From Parvibaculum sp. (lineage in GTDB: Bacteria; Pseudomonadota; Alphaproteobacteria; Parvibaculales; Parvibaculaceae), in NCBI GenBank assembly GCA_017642695.1, contig JAEPQD010000001.1, forward strand, positions 1,497,701 to 1,561,700: a stretch of 64,000 nt of DNA, given 5' to 3'. Made by a program: the position numbers and the translations under genes. The notes below the pieces were generated by a model that worked only from the letters and a program-made list of their open reading frames with translations, had not been told where the DNA came from and did no database searches. Below are positions 28,123 to 37,815 of the stretch, piece by piece; the first letter of the stretch is position 1, and every line of letters starts with the position of its first letter.

Positions 28123-28962
28123 ATGCGCTCGGGAAGATTTGACGGTTTTCTGCCGCTCGTGCTCGCGGCAATGCTGCTCGGGGGTCTCGCGCTCGTGCCC
28201 CGACCGGTGGCCGCCGCCGTCACGGAAGGGGTGACACGGCTCGCTCTCGTTGCGGAATCCAGCGCACATAATGGCGGGCCGGTGCTGGCGGGAATCGACA
28301 TGGGTCTTGCGCCGGGCTGGAAGACCTATTGGCGCAAACCCGGCGACTCAGGCATAGCGCCGCGATTCGACTGGTCCGCGTCGGAAAATGTCGCGGGCGT
28401 GGAACTGCTCTGGCCCGCACCGTCGCGTTTCGACGATCCGGGCGACATCACCTTCGGTTACAAGAACCACGTGCTGTGGCCCGTGCGCGTCGTGCCGGAG
28501 GATCCGGCGCTACCGGTCACGCTGCGCCTCGACATGCAGTACGGCATCTGTTCCGACATCTGCGTCCCGCGCGAGGCGGCGCTGGAGCTGATGCTTCCGG
28601 CCATGCCGCCTGACTGGCAACTGACCGAGACGGCCAGCGCCGAGCAGCTTGACGCCGCGCTGGCGCGCGTACCCGTGCCGCCCGCCGACCCGGATATTCT
28701 CGACGTGAGCTGGCGCGACGATGTGGCGCCGACGCTCGAAGTGCGGCTGAAGGAATGCGGCGCGGATTGCACGCCCCCCGCACTCATTGCCGAGGGCCCG
28801 CGCAATGTCTGGTTCAGTGCGCCCCGGGTGACGCGCGAAGGGGACAGCGTGGTCTACGTCATGGAGGTGGAGGTGCTCTCGCCTGCCATGCTGGACGGCA
28901 AGGAACTTACCTTCACGCTTTCGGGGCCCGACACGGCACTTTCGATCCGCAAGAAAATGTGA
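28123..28962 (+). CDS. Exported protein with a DsbD N-terminal-type domain
   Basis: 279 residues. A signal peptide (LPLVLAAMLLGGLALVPRPVAAA) precedes a domain like the periplasmic N-terminal part of DsbD: GWKTYWRKPGDSGIAPRFDW, and the paired cysteines in YGICSDICVPREA. There is no membrane domain or thioredoxin domain as in full DsbD, so it cannot carry electrons across the membrane alone. I choose ATG 28123, with AAGGA 5 bases upstream; ATG 28057 is in frame but lacks a ribosome site. A role in periplasmic thiol reduction is an inference. Confidence 0.82.
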   Translation: MRSGRFDGFLPLVLAAMLLGGLALVPRPVAAAVTEGVTRLALVAESSAHNGGPVLAGIDMGLAPGWKTYWRKPGDSGIAPRFDWSASENVAGVELLWPAPSRFDDPGDITFGYKNHVLWPVRVVPEDPALPVTLRLDMQYGICSDICVPREAALELMLPAMPPDWQLTETASAEQLDAALARVPVPPADPDILDVSWRDDVAPTLEVRLKECGADCTPPALIAEGPRNVWFSAPRVTREGDSVVYVMEVEVLSPAMLDGKELTFTLSGPDTALSIRKKM

Positions 28963-29068
28963 CCCTGCTGAGGGCTGGCCCCGCCATCCGTTTAGGGCTT
29001 TAATGCCGCCCAACAAGACGCGCCGTGTCCGGCGCGCTCCGCAATTTCCGAAACAGGAGGAGGCTCGA

Positions 29069-29554
29069 ATGGCCATCAACGTCGGAGACAAGATACCCGA
29101 AGCGACGCTCATGAAGCTGACCGACAAGGGACCTGCGCCCGTAAAGACCGGCGAGTTCTTCAAGGGCCGCAAGGTCGTTGTCTTCGCGCTGCCGGGTGCC
29201 TTCACGCCGACCTGTTCGAACCAGCACCTGCCCGGCTTCATCAAGAGCGCGGACGAGATGAAGGGCAAGGGCGTCGACGAGATTGCCTGCCTGTCGGTGA
29301 ACGATGCCTTCGTGATGGGCGCCTGGGGCAAGCAGCAGGGCGCGGACGGCAAGGTGACGATGCTGGGCGACGGCAATGGCGACTTCACCAAGGCCCTTGG
29401 CCTCGATTTCGACGGCTCGGGCTTCGGCATGGGCACGCGCTCGTTGCGTTATTCCATGCTGGTCGAGGACGGGGTGGTGAAGAGCCTCAACAAGGAACCG
29501 AATCCCGGCGAAGCGAAGGTCTCGGGCGCGGAGAACATGCTCCAGCAGCTCTGA
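29069..29554 (+). CDS. Peroxiredoxin, Prx5/hybrid type
   Basis: 161 residues. The peroxidatic Cys is in PGAFTPTCSNQHLPGF (~residue 49), and the core includes KVVVFALPGAFTPTC and SVNDAFVMGAWGK, typical of the Prx5 (AhpE/PMP20-like) group that reduces peroxides with glutathione or glutaredoxin. AGGAGGAG lies 6 bases before the ATG. A terminator follows. gshA elsewhere in the window would supply glutathione. Confidence 0.95.
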   Translation: MAINVGDKIPEATLMKLTDKGPAPVKTGEFFKGRKVVVFALPGAFTPTCSNQHLPGFIKSADEMKGKGVDEIACLSVNDAFVMGAWGKQQGADGKVTMLGDGNGDFTKALGLDFDGSGFGMGTRSLRYSMLVEDGVVKSLNKEPNPGEAKVSGAENMLQQL

Positions 29555-29577
29555 GCCAACACCTGAAACATGGACGA

Positions 29578-29601
29578 GGGCCTCCAGCCGGAGGCCCTTT
29601 T
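29578..29601. terminator. Bidirectional terminator between peroxiredoxin and rnhA
   Basis: GGGCCTCC-AGCC-GGAGGCCC (29578-29597) followed by TTTT on the plus strand. A perfect 8-bp stem with a tetraloop. It ends at the rnhA stop codon. Confidence 0.85.
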
Positions 29602-30056
29602 CATTTCGGGGTCGGCATGTAGGGCGCCATGCCCTGACGCGCCAATGCGTCTGCGCGGTCGTTTTCCGGATGGTCGGAATGACCCTTCACCCAGTGCCAG
29701 CTGACATCATGGGTTTCGAGCGCCGCTTCCAGCCGCTTCCAGAGTTCGGCGTTCTTGACCGGCTTCTTTGCCGCGTTCTTCCAGCCATTCTTCTTCCAGT
29801 TGTGGATCCACTTGGTGATGCCGTCTTTCACATAATTGGAATCGGTGTGGATGCGTACTTTCGCGTTCCGCTTCAGCGCTTCAAGGGCCTGGATCGCAGC
29901 CATCAGTTCCATGCGGTTGTTGGTCGTGGCCGGTTCGCCGCCGCACAGTTCCTTTTCATTCTCGCCATAGAGCATCAGTACGCCCCAGCCGCCCGGTCCG
30001 GGATTTCCCGAACAGGCACCATCCGTGTAGATGTCGACGATCTTCTCCACGCTCAT
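29601..30056 (-). CDS. rnhA: Ribonuclease HI
   Basis: 151 residues. The four active-site acids are clear: [34 protein letters not shown] and [12 protein letters not shown]. It removes RNA from RNA-DNA hybrids. It overlaps the upstream thrB by 4 bases, so the two are translationally coupled. The ispH-thrB-rnhA order is common in alphaproteobacteria. Confidence 0.97.
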   Translation of the reverse strand: MSVEKIVDIYTDGACSGNPGPGGWGVLMLYGENEKELCGGEPATTNNRMELMAAIQALEALKRNAKVRIHTDSNYVKDGITKWIHNWKKNGWKNAAKKPVKNAELWKRLEAALETHDVSWHWVKGHSDHPENDRADALARQGMAPYMPTPK

Positions 30057-31018
30057 GCGTCGAGCCCGTAGCCCGCAGGAGAGGAAACGGCGCGGTGGAA
30101 GCGCAACCGCGTCAGGAATTCCTTCGGGTTCTTCGGTTGCACGAAGGCGCCCGGCGGATGATTGATGAGATCGTAGAGCCGCGTGAGCGCGAAGCGCAGC
30201 GCCGAGCCGCGCGCGAGAAGGGGCAATGCGTCGAGTTCGTTGCGCGCGAGCGGCCGCACCTGCGTGTAGGCCTGTAACAGGCCGCGCGCCTTGGTGATGT
30301 TGAAGGCGCCGTCATGCTCGAAACACCAGGCGTTGAGACAGATCGCCAGATCGTAGGCGAAGGCATCATTGCAGGCGAAATAGAAGTCGATGAGGCCGGA
30401 AAGCCTGTCGCCGATGAAGAAGACGTTGTCCGGAAAGAGATCGGCATGGATCACGCCTGACGGCAGATCGCGCGGCCAGCCTCGCATGAGTTCGGTGAGC
30501 TCCCGGTCGATCTCCTGTGCGAGGCCGGGCTGCCAGGCGTCGACGCCCGCGCGGCAGGAATCGAAAAGCGGACCCCAGCCATCGATATCGAGCGCGTTCT
30601 TTCGCGTAAGATCGAAGTCCGCGCCCGCGAGATGGAGCTGCGCGAGAGCCCGGCCGACCTCGACGCAGTGGCGCGGTTGCGGGCGGCGGATGGAAATACC
30701 CTCAAGAAAGGAGACGATGGCGGCAGGCCGGCCAGCCAGCCTGCCAAGCGTTTCGCCCTTGCGATTGCGGATCGGTGTCGGGCAATTGATGCCGCGCCCG
30801 ACGAGGTGATTCATCAGCCCGAGGAAGAAGGGGAGGTCGCCTTCCTCCACGCGCTTTTCATAGAGCGTGAGAAAGTAGGTGCCCGCATCGGTATGCAGCA
30901 TGAAGTTCGAATTCTCGACGCCCTCTGCGATGCCCTTGTAGGACATCAGCGTGCCGATATCGTAATTGGCGAGGAAGGCTTCGAGTTCCTCGTCGGGCAC
31001 TTCCGTGTAAACGGCCAT
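30053..31018 (-). CDS. thrB: Homoserine kinase, APH-fold type
   Basis: 321 residues of the aminoglycoside-phosphotransferase-fold homoserine kinase, found in alphaproteobacteria and pseudomonads instead of the GHMP type. The catalytic loop is [14 protein letters not shown] (residues ~188-201), followed by the Mg-binding [12 protein letters not shown]-terminal [22 protein letters not shown] and [11 protein letters not shown] are family-typical. It supplies O-phosphohomoserine to thrC. It is 11 bases after ispH. Confidence 0.96.
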   Translation of the reverse strand: MAVYTEVPDEELEAFLANYDIGTLMSYKGIAEGVENSNFMLHTDAGTYFLTLYEKRVEEGDLPFFLGLMNHLVGRGINCPTPIRNRKGETLGRLAGRPAAIVSFLEGISIRRPQPRHCVEVGRALAQLHLAGADFDLTRKNALDIDGWGPLFDSCRAGVDAWQPGLAQEIDRELTELMRGWPRDLPSGVIHADLFPDNVFFIGDRLSGLIDFYFACNDAFAYDLAICLNAWCFEHDGAFNITKARGLLQAYTQVRPLARNELDALPLLARGSALRFALTRLYDLINHPPGAFVQPKNPKEFLTRLRFHRAVSSPAGYGLDA

Positions 31019-31029
31019 TGTTCCCCCGG

Positions 31030-31986
31030 TCAGACGGCCAGCGCGCGCGGCAGCTTGAACTGCACGGATTCGCGCCGGACCGGGACTTCCTCGACCGTTA
31101 CGTCGAAGCGTTCGCGGAATGCATCGATGACTTCGTCGACGAGAACGTCAGGCGCGCTTGCACCGGCCGTGAGGCCGACCGACGCCGGATCTCCAAGCGC
31201 CGTCCAGTCGATGTCGGACGCGCGCTGCACGAGCGCGGCGTAGGCGCAACCCGCCCGCTCGGCGACTTCGACGAGCCGCATGGAGTTCGACGAATTGGGG
31301 GCACCGATGACCAGCATCGCATCCGCGCGCGGCGCGATACTCTTCACGGCTTCCTGCCGGTTCGTCGTCGCGTAGCAGATGTCTTCCTTGTGCGGGCCGG
31401 CAATCGCGGGGAACCGCCGCCGGAGCGTCGCCACGATTTCTGAGGTGTCGTCGACGGAAAGCGTTGTCTGCGTGACAAAGGCGAGTTTTTCCGGGTCCTG
31501 CGGCTCGAGCCTTTCGGCGTCGGCGTCGGTCTCGATGAGCTTTACCGCGCCTTCGGGCAACTGACCCATCGTGCCGATGACCTCCGGATGACCCGCATGG
31601 CCGATCAACAGTATTTCGAGGCCGCGCGCATGAAGCCGCTCGGCTTCGACATGGACCTTGGAGACGAGGGGGCATGTGGCGTCGAGATAGAAGAGGTCGC
31701 GCGATTGCGCATCCGCAGGCACCGATTTCGGCACGCCATGCGCGGAAAAGATGACCCGGGCACCGGCCGGCACTTCGTCCAGCTCCTCGACGAAGACGGC
31801 CCCCTTCCGCTCCAGTTCCTCGACGACATAGCGGTTGTGAACGATTTCGTGACGCACATAGACGGGCGGCCCGAATTTTTCGAGCGTTAGTTCCACGATC
31901 TGGATTGCCCGGTCGACGCCCGCGCAAAAGCCGCGCGGGCTCGCCAGCAGCAGTGTCAGGGGGGGCTTGGCCTGTCTCTCGCTCAT
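31030..31986 (-). CDS. ispH: 4-hydroxy-3-methylbut-2-enyl diphosphate reductase
   Basis: 318 residues. IspH makes IPP and DMAPP in the last step of the MEP pathway, with a 4Fe-4S cluster. Three conserved cysteines are in [23 protein letters not shown] and [17 protein letters not shown] and [15 protein letters not shown] are also conserved. It is the first gene of ispH-thrB-rnhA. Its products feed the prenyl tail used by ubiA and ctaB. Confidence 0.97.
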   Translation of the reverse strand: MSERQAKPPLTLLLASPRGFCAGVDRAIQIVELTLEKFGPPVYVRHEIVHNRYVVEELERKGAVFVEELDEVPAGARVIFSAHGVPKSVPADAQSRDLFYLDATCPLVSKVHVEAERLHARGLEILLIGHAGHPEVIGTMGQLPEGAVKLIETDADAERLEPQDPEKLAFVTQTTLSVDDTSEIVATLRRRFPAIAGPHKEDICYATTNRQEAVKSIAPRADAMLVIGAPNSSNSMRLVEVAERAGCAYAALVQRASDIDWTALGDPASVGLTAGASAPDVLVDEVIDAFRERFDVTVEEVPVRRESVQFKLPRALAV

Positions 31987-32246
31987 GTCATTCGCTCACG
32001 GGCGTCCGGCGGGATCTAGCGTGAATTTCGCCTCCGGGAAGTCCTCTGTCCGCCTTGTGACTTCCGGACCACTCCGATAGAGTTTCGGCGCCGCCGGGGG
32101 GCGCTCCCGGGCCTTGCCTAACCTCATGAAATGCAAGGCTTTAAGACGCCATCCGTGCCCGGTAATAGAGGGGGCTGCCGGGGGAAAGTCAAGAAAGCCC
32201 GCCTTCGCCTTCGGCCCTTGTCCGACAACAGACCGAGTGATCACAG

Positions 32247-32858
32247 ATGCCGCTTCCGACCGCGCTTCGCCGCCCGCTGAAATCCGTTTTCCGAGTCCCG
32301 AACGGCGCGCCTGTTCTCACCGTGCTTGCGGCCCTCGCGCTTGCGGGCTGCAATACCCTCGGCCTGACCGACGAAACGAAGGATGGCGGCACAACGCTCT
32401 ATCCCTGTCCTGCCGTCGGCGTACTGGACGGAACCGACCACGTTACCCTCGTCACCGGCGCAGGCACCGATCTTACGGATATTGTGGCCAAGGCCGAGAT
32501 CGGCAAGGTCGTCTCGAGCTGCAGGTACAACGTTGACGAATCGACCATCACGGTGGACCTCGCCTTCGACGGGCTTGCTGAACTCGGGCCGGCCGCGACC
32601 TCCCGCAATCTGACGCTCAAGACCTTCGTGGCGGTGACGCGCCGCTTCAATGCCTTCGACAAGAAGCAGGTCTATGAGGTGCCCGTGACCTTCGAGGCGG
32701 GACGGCGCCAGATGGGCTTCGTGAAGACGGTGGAGGGGACGGTTCTGCCTTACGGCGGCACGGCGGATGGCCGGATTTACCAGATTCTGATCGGCTTCCA
32801 GCTCACGCCGGATCAGCTCGAATACAACCGGAACGTCTCTTATATTCCGATCCGATAA
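32247..32858 (+). CDS. Hypothetical lipoprotein
   Basis: 203 residues. A signal peptide ends in a lipobox, ALALAGCNT (Cys ~35), so it should be lipid-anchored. The mature part is beta-rich and has two further Cys (PCPAVG and SSCRYN), which could form a disulfide. I do not recognise the family. It starts right after a 260-base divergent gap shared with ispH. No operon partner: the glycine riboswitch promoter follows. Confidence 0.8.
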   Translation: MPLPTALRRPLKSVFRVPNGAPVLTVLAALALAGCNTLGLTDETKDGGTTLYPCPAVGVLDGTDHVTLVTGAGTDLTDIVAKAEIGKVVSSCRYNVDESTITVDLAFDGLAELGPAATSRNLTLKTFVAVTRRFNAFDKKQVYEVPVTFEAGRRQMGFVKTVEGTVLPYGGTADGRIYQILIGFQLTPDQLEYNRNVSYIPIR

Positions 32859-32910
32859 GGAATAATCCCCAGAAATCGGCGCTTTTCGGCGCTTCGCTGC
32901 GCTGCCGCAT

Positions 32911-32938
32911 TTGACTCTGGCGGGGCGGGCCATATTAT
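32911..32938 (+). promoter_or_regulatory. Promoter of the glycine cleavage operon
   Basis: TTGACT (32911-32916) and TATTAT (32933-32938) with a 16-bp spacer, close to the sigma-70 consensus. It lies just upstream of the riboswitch, so the transcript would begin near 32945. Confidence 0.65.
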
Positions 32939-32954
32939 CGCTCATACACAGACG

Positions 32955-33170
32955 AACCCTGCGGGAGAGACCAGACCCGCAAGATGCACAGGGTCCGGCG
33001 CCGAAGGAGCAACCGCCCCGGAAACTCTCAGGCAAAACGGACCGCAGGGGGATGAATCTCTGGAAAGCAGACCGGAACGGATAATCCGGTCTCACCGAAG
33101 GGCGTAAGCGGCGAGCCTTTTCTATCGGCTCAGCGCGAAATCTCTCAGGTTCAGCGACAGAGTGGGGCGC
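32955..33170 (+). promoter_or_regulatory. Tandem glycine riboswitch
   Basis: Two successive glycine aptamers. The first runs from GCGGGAGAGA (32961) through GCCGAAGGAGCAACCGCCCC and GGAAACTCTCAGGCAAAA to GGACCGCAGGGGG. The second follows after a short linker: TCTGGAAAGCAGACC, CACCGAAGGGCGTAAGC and AAATCTCTCAGGTTCAGCGACAGAG. The conserved glycine-aptamer cores are present twice and the four gcv genes follow. The element senses glycine and normally turns on the cleavage genes. A hairpin after it may be the switch. Confidence 0.95.
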
Positions 33171-33198
33171 TACAGGCAGAGCAATCTGCTGGGTAGCG
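33168..33198 (+). other. Possible expression-platform hairpin after the riboswitch
   Basis: CGCTAC (33168-33173) pairs with GTAGCG (33193-33198), with an inner stem GCAGA-GCAA-TCTGC (33176-33189). No T run follows, so control is more likely through translation or a longer alternative fold than by this hairpin terminating transcription. The gcvT start lies 48 bases further on. Confidence 0.5.
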
Positions 33199-33246
33199 GC
33201 CACTTGATTCGCATTTCGTCTCCTCGGGAGACAGCCTGGACGCCCG

Positions 33247-34389
33247 ATGTCGGAACCTGCCGCAGCCGCGGACACCCTCAAGACCACACCGCTTCACGCG
33301 CTCCATGTCGAGCTCGGCGCGAAGATGGTCCCGTTCGCGGGCTACGATATGCCGGTGCAGTATCCCGCGGGCGTGCTGGCCGAGCACCTGCACACGCGCG
33401 AGGCAGCGGGCCTTTTCGACGTTTCGCATATGGGACAAGCTTTCCTTACCGGGCCCGACCATGAGACGGTTGCGGCCGCGATCGAGGCGCTGGTGCCGGG
33501 CGACATTCGCGCGCTTGAGCCTGGCGCGATCCGCTACACGCTGCTGCTGAACGAGCAGGGCGGCATACTCGACGACCTGATGGTGACGCGAACGGCGAAG
33601 GACGGGGTGCTCTTCCTCGTCGTGAACGCGGCCTGCAAGGATGCCGACTTCGCCCACATCGAAAAACATCTGCCGAAGGGCGTGGCGTTGACGCGCCTTG
33701 CGGACCGCGCGCTGATCGCGCTGCAGGGACCGAAGGCGGCAGAGGTTTTCGCGCGCTTTGCACCGGAGGCCGCTACCCAGGCTTTCATGACCGGACAGGA
33801 AATGAGTGTCGCGGGCCTCTCCTGCATCGTGAGCCGATCGGGCTATACGGGCGAAGACGGGTATGAAATTTCTGTACCGCAGGGCGATGCCGCCGCATTT
33901 GCGAAAAAGCTGCTGGCCGAAGCGGAAGTGAAGCCCGTCGGGCTCGGCGCGCGCGATTCGCTGCGCCTCGAAGCAGGCCTCTGTCTCTACGGTCACGACA
34001 TCGACGAGACGACGACGCCGGTCGAAGGTGCGCTCACCTGGACCATCTCGAAGCGCCGCCGCGAGGAAGCGAATTTCCCCGGCGCGAAGATCATTCTCGA
34101 TCAGATCGCAAATGGCGCGCCGAGAAAGCGCGTCGGGTTGCTGCCGGAAGGCAAGGCGCCTGCCCGCGAAGGCACAGAGATCACGGACAAGTCGGGAAGG
34201 AAGATCGGCGTCGTCACGAGCGGCGGCTATGGGCCGAGCGTCGGCGGTCCGATCGCAATGGGTTATGTCGAAACCGGTTCGTCGAAGGCAGATACCGGGG
34301 TCGAATTGATGGTGCGCGGCAAGGGCCGGCCCGCGAAGGTCGCGGCCATGCCGTTCGTCAAGAAACGTTTTCACAAGCCGGGCAAATAG
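33247..34389 (+). CDS. gcvT: Glycine cleavage system T protein (aminomethyltransferase)
   Basis: 380 residues. The T protein transfers the methylene group from the lipoyl H protein to tetrahydrofolate and releases ammonia. Family features: [49 protein letters not shown] and the C-terminal [16 protein letters not shown]. An ~11-residue N-terminal extension precedes the usual start ([21 protein letters not shown]). GGGAGACAG lies upstream. First gene of the gcv operon. Confidence 0.97.
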   Translation: MSEPAAAADTLKTTPLHALHVELGAKMVPFAGYDMPVQYPAGVLAEHLHTREAAGLFDVSHMGQAFLTGPDHETVAAAIEALVPGDIRALEPGAIRYTLLLNEQGGILDDLMVTRTAKDGVLFLVVNAACKDADFAHIEKHLPKGVALTRLADRALIALQGPKAAEVFARFAPEAATQAFMTGQEMSVAGLSCIVSRSGYTGEDGYEISVPQGDAAAFAKKLLAEAEVKPVGLGARDSLRLEAGLCLYGHDIDETTTPVEGALTWTISKRRREEANFPGAKIILDQIANGAPRKRVGLLPEGKAPAREGTEITDKSGRKIGVVTSGGYGPSVGGPIAMGYVETGSSKADTGVELMVRGKGRPAKVAAMPFVKKRFHKPGK

Positions 34390-34419
34390 GCCGGCGCGGA
34401 CAAGGACCAGGGGACAGTC

Positions 34420-34797
34420 ATGAGCGACATTCGCTTTACGGATCAGCATGAATGGGTACGGGTCGATGGCGACATCGCGACCATCGGCATCACCGACTAT
34501 GCGCAGGAGCAACTCGGCGACGTGGTTTTCGTCGAATTGCCTGAAGTCGGCAAGGACATTGCTGCTGGCGATGAGGCGGCCGTTGTCGAAAGCGTCAAGG
34601 CCGCGAGCGAGGTCTACTCTCCGGTCAGCGGCGAAGTGGTCGATGTGAACGGGGACATCGAGGCGACGCCGGCCGGCGTCAACGAGGATGCGATGGGCGA
34701 TGGCTGGTTCGTGAAACTTCGCCTCTCGAACCCGGCCGAGCTCGACAAGCTGATGGACGAAGCGGCATACGCCGAATTCGTTGAAGGCCTCCAGTAA
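34420..34797 (+). CDS. gcvH: Glycine cleavage system H protein
   Basis: 125 residues. The H protein carries the lipoyl arm; the lipoylated Lys is K60 in [51 protein letters not shown] and [18 protein letters not shown] are typical. AGGGGACAGTC precedes the ATG. 30 bases after gcvT, 51 before gcvPA. Confidence 0.97.
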   Translation: MSDIRFTDQHEWVRVDGDIATIGITDYAQEQLGDVVFVELPEVGKDIAAGDEAAVVESVKAASEVYSPVSGEVVDVNGDIEATPAGVNEDAMGDGWFVKLRLSNPAELDKLMDEAAYAEFVEGLQ

Positions 34798-34848
34798 ACC
34801 AGTATTCAACGATCCCCACCCGCCATCCGGCGAAAGGATAGTGAGATC

Positions 34849-36195
34849 ATGCGTTACCTGCCCCTGACAGACACCGACCGGCGCGAGATGCTGGGCGTCA
34901 TCGGCGCGAAGAGCGTCGATGAGTTGTTCCGCGACGTGCCCGAAAGCGCGCGCCGCGACGGGCTTGTCGATCTGCCGCGCCGGAAGGGCGAACTCGATGT
35001 CGAGCGGGCGCTCGGGCGCATGGCCGCAAAGAATGTGGCGGCGGGCTCCGTTCCCTTCTTCGTCGGCGCGGGTGCCTATCGTCATCACGTTCCCGCGTCC
35101 GTCGATCATCTGATCCAGCGGTCGGAGTTCCTGACGTCCTACACGCCTTACCAGCCGGAGATCACGCAGGGCACGCTGCAGTATCTATTCGAATTCCAGA
35201 CGCAAGTGGCGATGATCACCGGCATGGATGTGGCAAACGCTTCCATGTATGACGGCTCGACCGGTTGCGGCGAGGCGGTGCTGATGGCACATCGCGTGAC
35301 GAAGCGCAGGAAGGCCGTTCTTTCGGGTACGCTTCATCCGCAATATGCGTCTGTCGTGAAAAACCTCTCGGACTTCGCGGACTACGAACTCGAAATCATG
35401 CCGCCTGCGCTGCCGGGTTCGAGCGAGGATATCGCCGCGCATATCGACGACAAGACGAGTTGCGTCGTCGTGCAGACGCCGGGTTTCTTTGGCGAGCTGC
35501 ACGATCTGCGCGCGATCGCGGAAGCCGCCCACGCGAAGGGGGCGCTGTTGATCGCCGTGGTTCCGGAAATCATGTCGCTCGGTGCGGTAACACCGCCTGG
35601 CGAGATGGGCGCCGATATCGTGGTGGGCGAGGGACAGTCCATCGGCAATGGGCTCAATTTCGGCGGACCCTATGTCGGTCTCTTTGCGACGCGAGAGAAA
35701 TATGTCCGCCAGATGCCCGGCCGCCTCTGCGGCGAAACGGTCGACGCGGACGGCAATCGCGGCTTCGTGCTGACGCTCTCGACGCGCGAGCAGCATATCC
35801 GCCGTGAAAAGGCGACCTCGAATATCTGCACCAATTCCGGCCTCTGCTGCCTCGCTTTCACGATCCATATGTCGCTCCTTGGCGAAGAGGGCTACAAGCG
35901 CCTGGCGCGGATCAACCATGCCGCCGCCGTAAGCCTTGCGGAGCGGCTTTCGAAGGTGCCGGGTGTTGAAATCCTGAACCAGGCCTTCTTCAACGAATTC
36001 ACCATGCGGTTGCCGAAGCCGGCAGCCGAGGTCGTCGATGCGCTGGCGGAAAAGGGTGTGCTTGGCGGCGTGCCCGCGTCGCGTCTGCTGCCCGGCGTGA
36101 AGGAGGTCGAAGATCTCCTGATCGTCGCCTCGACCGAAATCAATACCGATGCTGACCGCGCCGCCTACGGCGCGGCGCTGAAGGAGGTGCTCTAG
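34849..36195 (+). CDS. gcvPA: Glycine dehydrogenase (decarboxylating) subunit 1
   Basis: 448 residues, the N-terminal half of the split P protein, which decarboxylates glycine with PLP. Conserved: [53 protein letters not shown] and [19 protein letters not shown]. The active lysine is in the other subunit. Its stop (TAG) abuts the gcvPB ATG. Confidence 0.97.
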   Translation: MRYLPLTDTDRREMLGVIGAKSVDELFRDVPESARRDGLVDLPRRKGELDVERALGRMAAKNVAAGSVPFFVGAGAYRHHVPASVDHLIQRSEFLTSYTPYQPEITQGTLQYLFEFQTQVAMITGMDVANASMYDGSTGCGEAVLMAHRVTKRRKAVLSGTLHPQYASVVKNLSDFADYELEIMPPALPGSSEDIAAHIDDKTSCVVVQTPGFFGELHDLRAIAEAAHAKGALLIAVVPEIMSLGAVTPPGEMGADIVVGEGQSIGNGLNFGGPYVGLFATREKYVRQMPGRLCGETVDADGNRGFVLTLSTREQHIRREKATSNICTNSGLCCLAFTIHMSLLGEEGYKRLARINHAAAVSLAERLSKVPGVEILNQAFFNEFTMRLPKPAAEVVDALAEKGVLGGVPASRLLPGVKEVEDLLIVASTEINTDADRAAYGAALKEVL

Positions 36196-37776
36196 ATGTC
36201 AGGCATGAACAGGCAGGGTCGCCCGAGCTCCATCGACAATACGGCGCATGGCGGCACGCACAGCACCTTCACCGGCAACAAGGCGCTCGAACTCGAAGAA
36301 CCTCTTCTCTTCGAACTCGACAATCCGGGCGCTTGCGGCGTCGATCTCGACGAGCCTGAACCCTTCTCCTCGCGTCTCGGCAATTTCGAACGGCAGGGCC
36401 GGATTGGCCTGGCGAGCGTGTCGGAGCCGGAAGTCGTGCGCCATTTCGTGCGCCTGTCGTCGAAGAACTATTCGATCGATGCGGGCCTCTATCCGCTCGG
36501 TTCCTGCACCATGAAGCACAATCCACGCCTGAACGAGAAGATGGCGCGCCTGCCGGGCATCGGCGACGTGCATCCGCTGCAGCCGCAGCAGACCGTGCAG
36601 GGCGCCCTTGAACTGATGAGCGAACTTGCGCACTGGTTGAAGGAACTGACCGGCATGCCGGGTGTCGCGCTTTCGCCCAAGGCAGGCGCGCATGGCGAGC
36701 TTTGCGGTATGATGGCGATCCGTGCGGCGCTTATAGCGCGCGGCGAAGACGACCAGCGCTCGCGCGTTCTGGTGCCGGAATCGGCGCATGGCACGAACCC
36801 CGCGACTGCCGCGCTGCTTGGCTACAAGGTGGATTCGATCCCCGCGACCAGGGATGGTCGCGTCGATCTCGAGGCCTTCAAGGCGAAGCTCGGGCCCGAT
36901 GTCGCGGCGATCATGCTGACTAACCCGAACACCTGCGGCCTCTTCGAGCGCGACATCGTGGAAATCGCCGATGCCGTGCATGAAGCGGGCGCCTATTTCT
37001 ACTGCGACGGCGCGAACTTCAACGCCATCGTCGGCCGTGTCCGGCCGGGCGATCTTGGCGTCGACGCCATGCACATCAACCTCCACAAGACCTTCTCGAC
37101 ACCGCATGGCGGCGGTGGGCCGGGTGCGGGCCCGGTGGTCTTTTCGGAAGCGCTGGCGCCCTTCGCGCCGCTGCCCTACGTCGTGAGCGGCAAGGACGGC
37201 TTCCGCGTCGTCGAGACCGAAGAAGCGGCGAAGGCCGACGGCACACAGCCTTTCGGCCGCATGACGGCTTTCCACGGCCAGATGGGCATGTTCGTCCGCG
37301 CGCTCGCCTACATGATGAGCCACGGTTCCGACGGGCTTCGACAGGTCGCGGAAGACGCGGTGCTGAACGCGAACTACGTGCTCGCCTCGCTGAAGGACGA
37401 CATGTCGGCGCCCTTCGAAGGCCCCTGCATGCACGAAGCGCTTTTCGATGACCGTTTCCTGAAGGGAACGGGCGTCGAGACGCTCGACTTCGCCAAGGCG
37501 ATGATCGACGAGGGCTACCACCCGATGACCATGTATTTCCCGCTTGTCGTCCATGGCGCATTGCTCATCGAGCCGACGGAAACGGAATCGAAACAGTCCA
37601 TCGATCTCTTCATCTCTACACTGAAGGATCTCGCGCGCGCCGCGAAGTCGAACGACAAGGACCGTTTCACCGGCGCACCCTACATGTCGCCGCGGCGCCG
37701 GCTCGACGAAACGGCCGCGGCGCGCAAGCCCGTGCTCCGCTGGGCTCCACCCATGCCGGCGCAGGCGGCCGAGTAA
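36196..37776 (+). CDS. gcvPB: Glycine dehydrogenase (decarboxylating) subunit 2
   Basis: 526 residues, the C-terminal half of the split P protein. The PLP lysine is in HINLHKTFSTPHGGGGPGAGP. SLSSKNYSIDAGLYPLGSCTMKHNPRLNEKMA-like text (VRLSSKNYSID, PLGSCTMKHNPR) and SAHGTNPATAAL are family-typical. The N-terminus is ~20 residues longer than common. No Shine-Dalgarno is needed to explain the start: it directly follows the gcvPA stop, suggesting coupled translation and equal subunit levels. Confidence 0.97.
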   Translation: MSGMNRQGRPSSIDNTAHGGTHSTFTGNKALELEEPLLFELDNPGACGVDLDEPEPFSSRLGNFERQGRIGLASVSEPEVVRHFVRLSSKNYSIDAGLYPLGSCTMKHNPRLNEKMARLPGIGDVHPLQPQQTVQGALELMSELAHWLKELTGMPGVALSPKAGAHGELCGMMAIRAALIARGEDDQRSRVLVPESAHGTNPATAALLGYKVDSIPATRDGRVDLEAFKAKLGPDVAAIMLTNPNTCGLFERDIVEIADAVHEAGAYFYCDGANFNAIVGRVRPGDLGVDAMHINLHKTFSTPHGGGGPGAGPVVFSEALAPFAPLPYVVSGKDGFRVVETEEAAKADGTQPFGRMTAFHGQMGMFVRALAYMMSHGSDGLRQVAEDAVLNANYVLASLKDDMSAPFEGPCMHEALFDDRFLKGTGVETLDFAKAMIDEGYHPMTMYFPLVVHGALLIEPTETESKQSIDLFISTLKDLARAAKSNDKDRFTGAPYMSPRRRLDETAAARKPVLRWAPPMPAQAAE

Positions 37777-37815
37777 CGAAGGCCGCAAGGCCTGAAAAAG
37801 AACGGGGAGGGGAGC

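Noticed and set aside
32111-32139. Inverted repeat GCCTTGC-N15-GCAAGGC in the ispH/lipoprotein gap.
   Set aside because: Short stem and long loop in a GC-rich gap; not enough to call an operator or terminator.
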